64,000 bases of DNA from Xestospongia muta (Eukaryota; Porifera; Demospongiae; Haplosclerida; Petrosiidae): NCBI GenBank assembly GCA_963693285.1, contig OY848921.1, forward strand, positions 6,089,229 through 6,153,228, in the 5' to 3' direction. The translations under genes were made by a program, and so were the position numbers. Of this stretch, positions 1 to 10,248 are shown piece after piece. The notes under the pieces were generated by a model. That model saw only the letters and a program-made list of their open reading frames with translations, ran no database searches and had not been told where the DNA came from. Position 1 is the first letter of the stretch. Each line of letters starts with the position of its first letter.

Positions 1-642
1 GACACTTGTACATGTGTCAGTGGATGGAAAGGCAGTAACTGCTTAACACGTATGGTTACATTTCTTTTAGAAACATAATTATTGTCTCCTCTCAACGCAG
101 CAATTTGCAGTTCAACATGTGGCACTAACAAACAATGTACAGCTCCTGACACTTGTACATGTGTCAGTGGATGGAAAGGCAGTAACTGCTTAACACGTAT
201 GGTTACATTTCTTTTAGAAACATAATTATTGTCTGTACTCAACACAGCAATTTGCAGTTTAACATGTGGCACTAACAAACAATGTACAGCTCCTGACACT
301 TGTACATGTGTCAGTGGATGGAAAGGCAGTAACTGCTTAACACGTATGGTTACATTTCTTTTAGAAACATAATTATTGTCTCCTCTCAACGTAGCAATTT
401 GCAGTTTAACATGTGGCACTAACAAACAATGTACAGCTCCTGACACTTGTACATGTGTCAGTGGATGGAAAGGCAGTAACTGCTTAACACGTATGTTAAA
501 TTTTATGGTGGACAAATTTTAATTATATTATTTTCTCTCAACACAGCAATTTGCAGTTCGCCATGTGGGACTAACAAACAATGTACAGCTTCTGACACTT
601 GTACATGTGTCAGTGGATGGACAGGCAGTGACTGTTTAACAG
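1..642 (+). repeat. Tandem 147-bp EGF exon+intron modules
   Basis: Each module is a 96-nt EGF exon plus a 51-nt intron, and successive copies start exactly 147 bp apart (exons at 101, 248 and 395, with a partial copy at 1-49). A more diverged fifth copy sits at 547-642. The first four are almost identical, introns included. Each exon encodes a compact six-cysteine EGF of the form C-x3-C-x5-C-x5-C-x-C-x8-C. Exon length and phase (1-1) are preserved, so any copy number keeps the frame. Confidence 0.9.
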
Positions 643-3600
643 GTGTTGTTTATGCTGATATAATATTAATATAATGAATAATTAGTAATTTGCAATAATT
701 AATGAGATAATAATATCAAATGTGCTGCTGATGTTTTATTGACAACAGATATCAATGAATGTTCACAAAACTCATGTCAAGTTCAGTGTACTAATACTAA
801 TGGATCATACTATTGCTCCTGTGATACATCAAGTGTACTAGCTACTGATGGCATTCATTGTCTAGGTAAATAACAAAAGGTCTATGATAAAGATTGCTGT
901 CAACAAGTTATATAGTTATAAGCACAATAGTCTCCCAAAAATGTATTTTGCATATAGGTATATATAATGGTTTTGTAATATTCACACTGATTAAAAGTAT
1001 GTAAATTATTTTCTAAAATAGAGTTCATAGTTAAAAAATATTTGCATTAATGCCTCCTTTTTCTTCATAGGAGCTATTCAAAACATATTCTTTTCACAAC
1101 TTACTAGTACACACTGCATAATAACATGGAATCCCCCATTTCAATATATGCAATATGGAAGTTTTGATGGTTACATAGTGATGTGTAATATATCAAATAC
1201 TAACACTATAATAACATCAACTATCACTCAGAAATTGAATGTCTCTGTAATATTTTTAAAACCATTTACTCGATACTTTTGCTGTGTCACACCTCAATGG
1301 ACAACTAATGGAAGAGGAAAATGTCACTATATTAATTTTACTACATTACAAGATGGTAAGAGACAGACTAACTACTATTAATTAGTTATAAGCTTCCAAT
1401 TTAGCTCCTAATGACTCTCCAGTGAATGTTACAGTTAGTACTGTTAATTCTTCATCACTTCTAATTCAATGGGAACCTCCATTGATACCTAATGGTATCA
1501 TTACTCACTATACTCTGTACATCAACTATACTAATGGTAGTGAGATATCTACTAGAACTGTAGATAGTCAGTTCACACTATATCTCCTGGAGGAACTGAC
1601 ACCTTATCAACAAGTGGGAGTAAGTATCTCAGCTACAACTGGTGGAGGAGAAGGACCTCAGTCAGACTATGTCTACGATACAACTGAACAAAGAGGTTAG
1701 ATTGATGGATGGATATGCATACAAAAGGAATAGATGGATGAAAAGGGTTTATAAAAAATGTGATATTTTTTCATATCATGAATAATAGAGCCAGACATTA
1801 TACATCATTTGACTATCAATGTGCTATCTAATTCATCTGTCAACATTTCATGGGAACCACCATTGCTGTCAAATGGAGTTATTATAAACTACTACATCAG
1901 TATTAGGAGTTTGACAGTAAATCAATCTGTCATATTTGAGACTGAAGAAAACTTGTATCACCTAATACAAGATTTGAGTTCGTCATATCTTAAAATTATA
2001 TTTCTTATGATTTATATGCTGTTTATAGATCCTTATACTCCATATGAAGTTAATGTCTCTGCAGTTACTATTGCTGGTATAGGAGAACCTTTGCATAAAG
2101 TATTTTTTACTAAGGAGACAGGTAAATCTTAAAGACACAACTATAAATAATAAATGTATTATAAAATTAATATTTACAACTTACAAATGGTTTATATTTC
2201 TGTAGTTCCCAGAGTGGCTCCAAACATTAAGCTAGCACAGAGAGTGTCCTCGACTGAAATAATCATTAAAATAAAGCCACTAACACTAGAAGAGGGGAGA
2301 GGAATTGTGATAGGATATTCCTTTAATCTGACCAAATCAATAGATCATTGTGTTGTAGTTGACATGAACAAATTATTAATACATACTCTTAATACTACAA
2401 TTAAAGTAGGAAATCTGGATCCACTCTCAAAATATTGTTTGTCAGTGTCAGCACAAACTAAAGAAGGACATGGTTTGGAATCTCAAAATATACTAATTCC
2501 TGGTTAGTTTAGTGTTAAGTATCATAACAAATTTTACACCATAGTTTTAAAATTTATTTTCTGTCAACTGACACAACTCCAGTACTTACTAGTGGTAATC
2601 CAAATAATGAAACTAAAACAAAAAATAAAGTGATTCTATTCAGTGCAATTGGTTCTGGTGGTGGCTTGTCAATTTTTCTCTGTGCTTGTTGCTTAATAAT
2701 ATCGGTTTGTATTTTTAAGAAGTTAAAATCAAAGAGAAATTACAAATTAAAAACAAGGTTTGTCTTTCAATGCAATTTTTAAAAGATGATGTCATTACAA
2801 TATATAACAGAGTACATAAAATGAAAGGAAGAGAAGATGACAATGAAGATAATTACTATTTAGTACAAAAAACAAAGCTTCATATTGAACAGTGCTTTGT
2901 ACATGATAACAATAATATTTCTTCAAATAGGTAATCAAATATTTATCACAAAACTATGTTTAATATTGAGTTTTCAAAAGTTATATAGATTCGAAAGCCT
3001 GTTATGATGACATTATAATAAGTGAAAATTCCATTAAAAAGTATGTAAGATATTATATGTGATCATGATATGAGTAATCACTGTGTACTTGTTTTCAATA
3101 TTTGAGTAATATTAATAACTATTTCATCGCATATTGTCATTTGTTAGGCCACTTATTCCTACAAAATTAAGTCAAGACAAAGTAAAGGAAAGTAGTTTTA
3201 AAAGTACAGCTACTTGTTTTTATGATTCTCCTATTATTACTGGTACAAAAACAAGGCAAGTAAATAAACTCTCATGTTGTCCTTAGAAATGTTAAATGTC
3301 ATGGTATAATTATAGTATACTTCAGAGTAGCCAAAAGAAACCAACTCCTCCTGTTCCCCCTCCTAAGAAAGCAAGGTAAAGCAGTCATATACAATAATGA
3401 TATACACTGTACATATATACTATAGTAAATATGGAACCTCAGATGTAGAACATTTCGAAATGGCAAACAATTATAGTTATGGTAAAGGAATGACCGCACA
3501 AAGAAAACCAATTACTCCTGTTCTCCCTCCTAAAAAAGCAAGGTAAAACCATTCATATATAATGATGACATTCACTGTACATGTATACTATAGTAAACAT

Positions 3601-4189
3601 GAAGTCTCAGATGTAGAACATTTTGATGTTCATTACAATTATAGCTATGGCAAAGAAATGCCTGCACAAAGGAAACCAATTCCTCCTGTCCCCCCTCCTA
3701 AAAAAGCAAGGTAAAACCATTCATATATAATGATGACATTCACTGTACATGTATACTATAGTAAACATGAAGTCTCAGATGTAGAACATTTTGATGTTCA
3801 TTACAATTATAGCTATGGCAAAGGAATGCCTGCACAAAGGAAACCAATTCCTCCTGTCCCCCCTCCTAAAAAAGCAAGGTAAAAATAGTCATATATAATA
3901 ATGACATACACTGTACATTTATATTATATAAACATGGAGTCTCAGATATAGAACGTTTTGATGTTCATTTCACTTATAGTTATGGCAAAGAAATGCCTGC
4001 AAAAAGAAAACCAATTCCTCCTGTCCCTCCTCCTAAAAAAGCAAGGTAAACCAGTCATATACAATGATGATATACACTGTACACATATACTATAGTAAAA
4101 ATGGAGCCTCAAATATAGAACTTTTTGAGATGCCATATAATCATAGTTATGGCAAAGGAATGACTGCAAAAAAGGAAGGAGAGCCTTAA
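1..4189 (+). CDS. EGF/cbEGF/FN3x4 single-pass receptor with proline-rich cytoplasmic repeats (5' partial)
   Basis: Exons read by eye: 1-49, 101-196, 248-343, 395-490, 547-642 (EGF), 749-865 (calcium-binding EGF, DINEC start), 1071-1355, 1405-1695, 1789-1977+2029-2121, 2206-2502 (four FN3 domains), 2583-2757 (TM), then 2811-2930, 2981-3040, 3148-3255 (GC donor), 3316-3375, 3426-3542, 3594-3710, 3762-3878 and 4096-4189 with stop TAA. All extracellular introns are phase 1 and all cytoplasmic ones phase 2, so the frame is continuous. The TM segment is about 25 hydrophobic residues followed by KKLKSKR. The tail has no kinase. It repeats a module ending KPIPPVPPPKKAR, a plausible class II SH3 ligand (PxxPxK), with Tyr-containing NYSYGK upstream. 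The EGF exons closely match those of the minus-strand RTKs, so this may be a kinase-less relative or partner. The 5' end lies outside the window. No known orthologue recognised. Confidence 0.8.
3426..4189 (+). repeat. Tandem 168-bp proline-rich cytoplasmic exon+intron modules
   Basis: 117-nt exons begin at 3426, 3594 and 3762, with a fourth module at 3929-4045 and a terminal one at 4096. Each is followed by an intron of about 51 nt, giving a 167-168 bp period. Modules 2 and 3 are nearly identical. The 3929 module has lost the G of its acceptor (TATAG became TATA), so it is probably skipped; because modules are phase 2-2, skipping keeps the frame. The terminal exon diverges before the proline motif and ends at TAA 4187-4189. 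Confidence 0.85.
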
Positions 4190-4227
4190 GTTCCCCCCTT
4201 TCACTCCCCTCCAAAATAAGTCAGTTG

Positions 4228-4233
4228 AATAAA
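4228..4233 (+). terminator. Polyadenylation signal AATAAA of the left receptor gene
   Basis: A canonical AATAAA lies 39 nt after the stop codon at 4187-4189, in the right orientation for the plus-strand receptor gene. No competing coding exon was found beyond it. Confidence 0.6.
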
Positions 4234-4659
4234 ATTAACTTCTCAATTTATCAAAACTTCTAGGAATTGTTAAATGCTGCAAATTCCACAGCTAAATAAT
4301 AACTTTAGCAATAAGACAATAATGCCGGACTTTTAATATTAAATATCAAAGTAGTGTTTACAGGTATACATGAGTATTTCAATGGCAACAGTAATTATTC
4401 ATTAGCTTCAATGTATGCAAAAATCAGATACTGATGTCTATCTTAATAGACATAAAGGTCTAAATATCTGCTTTCACTTTTCTATTGAACTAGGCATGAA
4501 ATTTGCTATTTAGTTATCCTAACTGGTTTGACATATAGTAATAATTTCTTAACATTTACTACATGAGTAATACAACAATCGATGTAGCTGATCAATCTTT
4601 GTTTTAATTGTTTTATGCAAGCTAGTTTTTATATATATACTTTCAAACATGAAGCCAGT

Positions 4660-5165
4660 CTACCTGTGTCCTAAGTACCTTAGACTATATTTGATAATCC
4701 CAAGAATAAGATTCTGTTGGATAACTGCATCTGAGTACTGTAATCCAGTATATATACCACAAGTCATCTTGGGCACTATCCTGAAATCACTACATCATAA
4801 ATGCATAGGTCCATCTGTCCAAATCAGAAAACTTAATCCATTCTTGGACTATACTGACTTAAGGACACATAGGTCTTTTGTATCTGAATATCCCAGGTGT
4901 CCTAAGTACTTCAGCATACCCTGGTATTATCCTAGGATAACTACACCATAGATGAATACAGACCAATTGTGTTTGAGATTCCCAGGTGTCTTAAGTATCT
5001 CAGAATATCCTGGTACTAGCATGACATGACCACACCCATATTTTAAGCATCCTTATACTATATAACTACACTATAGATACATGAACCCATTGTGTCTTAG
5101 TTTTTTGGTGTCCTAAGTTCCTGAGGATATCCTGGTACTCTCCTAGAATTACCATACCAAAATGC
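4660..5165. repeat. Degenerate tandem repeat (GTGTCCTAAGTA family)
   Basis: The word GTGTCCTAAGTAC or a close variant recurs at 4666, 4898, 4987 and 5108. Each is followed by a TCCTGGTA and CCTAGGATAACTACACCATA-like tract. Spacing is irregular (89-232 bp), as expected for an old decayed tandem array. Confidence 0.5.
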
Positions 5166-7369
5166 ACAAGCCAATCGCTGAGTGAGGACACCCCTAGCTA
5201 ATTATATCACATAATCAAGTTACATATAATTGAAGAATATGTGTAATGTTGTCAGTTTATTTTTCTTATAATCTTATTTCATACTCAACTAATGAACTAC
5301 ACATGCTCTTTAAACAAACTACAATAGAGGTGCTAATTTTAGCTTTAAAAAGTGCTAGACACCAGTTCAACCACCATATTTCTGCAAGGTAGATAATATC
5401 TTGTCAGTAGACATTAAAGACAAAAGAAATTACTACTGCTGCCTTCTACTTTCAGTTGCCTCTAGTCAAATATATTTAATTTCTTGTTCACTATATATCA
5501 TATTCTATCATATTGTGAAATATACAACCAAGCTGAGGCAATGGTGAAAGATTAAGCTAGCATTGAAGGTATTAAGTTGAGAGCTGTTTTTTATTGGATG
5601 TGGGTGTTTAACATGTATCTGGTGTCTGAGGTCAAAGCATCCGAAGGTGTTCTTTAATACATATGAATCTTAACCTGGCATTGATACTTTATTGGGATGT
5701 TATCGACATCTGTTTTATAATATCTTGAACTTGGTCTCATATCTGTACTTTTCTGGCACAAAAACTTTTACCTGTCATTTTGGTTTCATCAAGAGGTTCA
5801 AATAGCATATAAAGAAATTTGTCTGGCATCTGAAGTTTTATCTGGCTTTAGTATTCGAGGTTTCATCTGGCATCCAGGCCTTCTGGCATCTAAAGATTTC
5901 ATTGTGTCTTCAGCTTGACAATCTACATAATGTCTTTTTATTTTTCATTTTGTAGTAGGACTATTTGCTGATTTACTAGAGATAGTGTTTACTGATTATT
6001 AGTTTGTTATTACTTATAAATTTGTACAAAAGCTTACAAAATAATTATATATTTCTGGTAGATACTGTAAGTTAAATTTATATTATCTGCTATATAGACA
6101 TACTTAACATCATGTTTGAATTCTGTAATGAGGCTTTGATTTATTGTGCATAGTACATAATTGGCTGATATTAGCTGCAAGTAAGATATTATTTTTAATT
6201 TAACAATCCTTGTAGAATTTGGTGTTGTCATGTGTTTTTTATTATAATATTGACCTATAACTACTGGAAATGATCTACTGAATACCTACATAGGTTGACT
6301 TATTTTAACTGTCGAATACATAAAGTAAAATTATAACAGTGGTCTTGTATTAAAAATATTATTGTTAATTTTTAATAGGACTTTAATCTATTGGCTTTAC
6401 ATAGAAGTAATCCAGTCATGTTGTTTGATAGCTTTGATAGTAAGTTAGATTCAATCATTAATTTAATATTGGCAATCTTGTACTAAACTATGTACTTTAA
6501 TTCTGTTGTGGGATATTGAAAACTGAACTAGCTGGAGATTATTTACTGATGTTTTCTAATGCTTAAACAGTTAGTATGTTTGATCATTAATTTTATATGT
6601 TATTTATTGATATTAATTTGACTAATTCAATTTTGTAGTTGATGTTTAGGTTGAGTGTCCTTCAACTATTGGAGATAATGCTATTATAATTTACTATTAC
6701 TTGTACTGTATATTTACTAGTTTTCTTTCATTTAATAGGCTTATCTTCAACTAATCTTGACATCAGTAGATATTTGATGGATAGTTTTTGGATATGGACA
6801 TCATTGTTTCATGCCTCATGAATCTTGAGGTTAATATGTAGGCTTGGTTTGGGCATGGACATGTAAAACTTGCTAATGCTTGGTATGGGCAACTTTGGGT
6901 CTGAGGCTGGCATTGGTGGATGGCTTGGGGTTAATTAAAGAGTGTTTGTTGTCTCATAATTGTTTTGCTTTATTCCTCTCTTTTATCTAATTACCTTGTG
7001 TCCTTTTCGTAACTGTATTTTGTTAAGGTATGTATTAACTTCCCCTGTATGACATTGACCTATAATACCAGGATCATATATCACTTTATCAATGTATGAC
7101 AGTCATGTGAATGAGTAATGATATTAACTTGATATCATGACCTTTCTGATGTGACCCTCCATACATATATATTTTAATTGACCCTTTCATGACCTTCCTA
7201 TTTATTTTATTTATTTTTTGATATTAAACTTGATCTGACCCTCCCACATATTATAATTCCATGTAATCTTTGTCTGTTGTCTGTATTTTAGATCATTTCC
7301 TTCTGTTGTCATTATAGTCATCTCCTATCTTGTGTGTATTATTAACCTTCAGTATCTGATGTTATTTAA

Positions 7370-8010
7370 CACCTTATGTCTGCTATAGCAGTCCTGATGT
7401 GTATTTAACCTTTTTTTGATTAATGTGTCATATTAACTAACCTATGTGCCTATTGTGTGTTTATTAATCCCTTGTGTCTGATATATGTGTATTGTGTCAG
7501 ACATATTGTATATGAACCAGTTTGTCTGTTGTATGTGTATTGGATATGTCATGCTATTCTGTTGTGTAATCCTTTGTGTATTAATTTCCTTGTGTCTGCT
7601 ACACAAGTAGTCCTGATGTGTTTTCAAACTCCAATATCTAATGTATTAATCCTGATATGTATTATTAATCCCCTTGAGTTTAACGTGTCAGTTTGTATTT
7701 GTTGAAAATTCTGATGTATTAAATCCCTCATGTGTGCTATATTAATCATAATGTGTGTTAATGTGTATTTAACCACTGATGTGTATTTAACCCCAGTCTT
7801 TCTTGTATAATCATAATGCATTAGCCTTTTTGTATCTATTACATTAATCTTGATGTGTGTTAATCTCTTAATGTATATTTAACCCAATGTCTATTAAATA
7901 ATCATAATATATTAAACATTTGTGTCTGTCATATTAGTAATTATGCATTAACATTCCTTCATATCTACCATATTATTAATTGTGATGTAATTAAGTTGCT
8001 CTGATGTGTT
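7370..8010. repeat. Degenerate T/G-rich repeat (TGTGTATTAACC-like)
   Basis: Short words such as CTGATGTGTATTTAACC and AATGTGTGTTAATC recur about every 25-40 bp. Composition is strongly strand-biased (few A and C on the plus strand). No coding content was recognised; open frames on both strands here follow from the repeat. Confidence 0.5.
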
Positions 8011-9709
8011 AAAAGATAATCCTCTAAATTTTGTTTAAAATTCTGTTCTTTTCCATTATCACGCTGCCATCTAGCAAGCCAAGATTAAAAAACGCCAATG
8101 GCATCTATAATATTATCAAGGTTTTAACTGAATTGCTGCATATAAGACTTTTAAAATTTTATTGCAGTCTGTTTTTCCGCTATCTAGAGCTTCACTGTTT
8201 ACCTGAGTCTAGACATTTCACTGGCTTATCACGAATATCTAGGCTTTTCATTGGTTTGTGATTGGCATCTAAGTTTTTAGTTTTCTTTTTTTTATGTGTC
8301 TTGGTTCTACATTCAGGGCTTTCATTGTCTTACTTGTGTCTACGAGTTTAGTTTGTTTTACTGACTCTTATTTCAAGTTCTTGTCATAGCAACGTTAAAA
8401 GTTTATGCTGGTATCTAGTTATTATTAGCTTCTTTTTTTTTTAGTGTTGTTTAAAAATTATCTCTTTTATTGTTATATAAACTTTATTAAAACTGGCTAT
8501 TAAAAGGAATGGTAAGGCTAGTTTTATTTTATTTTTTAATGAAAATGCTTAATAATGGCTTAAGTGTTTAGTTTAAGGCCTTTATGGGCATATTAAGGCC
8601 ACATCAATAACTAAGTTGTTGTTTTTAACCAAAGATAATAATTAGTACAGTAATTGTATGTCAATGTGGAAATGGTTGGTGTTCTCTTTGGTCATCTTGA
8701 ATGTGGAAATGATCCATCTTCTCTTTGGTCTTAACAGTTTTATGGGAGAATTTACCAGAATATGGAACTTGACAATACAATACTACCTCTACGAACGGTG
8801 TCGTTTGGAACATCATAGTTACCGTTATGATGTACTCAATGTGCTGTCAATCCTTGGCTCATTCTCAATAACCAAACATTGGATCTTTGTCATATAGTTG
8901 TTCCTTTAAAGTTAGATGTATTAAAAAAATAATTTAATTAAGGAATTTAGAATTACTTTGCCTAATATATTATTAACAGACTCTTTGTTAATATTATATA
9001 AGTTTCTACTGAATTAGAGTGTTGTTTAGTATTATGCATTTCACAATTAAAGGTATATTTTTTAGAATAAGTGTAACAATAATATATGCACTTTACATAG
9101 AGTATTATCTTCAATATATATCAGTACTATTACAGATTGGTTGCTCAACTGTGATTTGTCTATGATGGCTAATTCTAATGACTTTCAAAATGTATTGTAA
9201 TGATAACACAACTGAGGTCAGCTCATGTACCTTAAGTTATATCATGTACTTTATCAACAACCCATGGGACATCAATATCTCTTTCTGGGAGTCCATCTTC
9301 CATCTCTGTAGTTTTCTGTAAATGCTGGACTGGACTGCCTTTTGAAAAGTGACATTAATGCCCACTCACTACTCACCCAATTAACATTAAATAGTTGATG
9401 ACGACTTAAAGAAGTCTTTTCTTATCGTTGGCTAAAGAAATAAAAGTTATTGTCTTCAGACACAAATTAATGATGTCCTGTTGGAAATCTATATTTATAT
9501 ATATGTGCTTACATTCCTATGGCAGTTATTCATTAATGCTAATTAACCCATACATACAATACTAAAAGTGATGAGTGAGTGTTATAATATTTATTTTCAG
9601 TCAGTCAGCAGTTTTTCACATCTGGCCATGTAATCCATTAACCTATAATTGATTGGTGCATTACAGTCTTTGTTAATGCCACAAACAATGTATAACTAAT
9701 TCAATATAC

Positions 9710-9805
9710 CAGTTAGACAATCACAACCAGTCCATCCAGTCATACAAGTACAAGTGTTTGGAGCTGTACATTCCTCATTAGTGTCACAAGGAGTAGCACA
9801 GATTG
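9710..9805 (-). pseudogene. Orphan EGF exon relic of the RTK family
   Basis: The minus strand encodes a complete six-cysteine EGF (ICATPC..ECTAPNTCTCMTGWTG) of exactly 96 nt with a GT donor, like the EGF exons of the array. The acceptor is AA instead of AG, and no other exon of a gene is adjacent. It lies just beyond the 3' flank of copy A and is probably left over from another copy. Confidence 0.7.
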
Positions 9806-10248
9806 TTGTGTTAGTTCAGGTGAAATATGCAGTATATATAAAGTTCAAGTAATTACCTTTATATACATGTCTGCATATACAGTATACTAAAATATTATTA
9901 TAACATAAGGTTTGTACAACATTACTGTAGTAACAACATGCAGTATATATCACCATGCATAGCAACATTATAATTCTCATTTAAAATGAAAGCAAATCAG
10001 AAGTTTTCTAAATGATAATTCCATTTACTTTTACCCATTTAGTTATAATAAAGCAGGTTATTAATAGCCACAGAGTTTCAGTAACATTAATAGTGTTGCA
10101 ATAACTGTGCATCAAAAACACTATTGGTTCTATCCTTCATATTTAATATTTTATATGGCAGACACATCAGCAGGTTCCTCATGTCTCTTAGTTATATTTT
10201 TGCAAAACTTTAAAAAATGTTCAAAATATTTTAAAATAATGATTATTA
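9806..10248. other. Conserved 3' flank of RTK copy A
   Basis: No exon was seen. Parts (about 9,900-10,150) resemble the 3' flanks of copies F (about 50,990-51,300) and G (about 58,800-59,110), for example a shared ATTCTCATTTA-AATGAAA tract. The duplicated unit therefore extends past the stop codon. Confidence 0.5.

Larger units (their letters stand above)
4234..9709. other. Gene-poor region with degenerate repeats
   Basis: I see no convincing exon here. The short open frames at 4649-4951, 7457-7705, 8031-8261 and 8658-8897 lie in low-complexity or tandem-repeat DNA. A 30-bp block is imperfectly duplicated at about 8664-8693 and 8701-8730. TCTGGCATCT-like words recur at 5,780-5,900 and again, degenerate, at 8,180-8,280. 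Confidence 0.5.

Noticed and set aside
4649..4951. 100-codon plus-strand frame after the first gene
   Set aside because: It falls in the degenerate GTGTCCTAAGTA repeat, has no splice-site context and no recognisable domain.
7442..7821. Overlapping sense and antisense frames of 60-80 codons
   Set aside because: Low-complexity T/G-rich repeat; the frames on both strands follow from composition.
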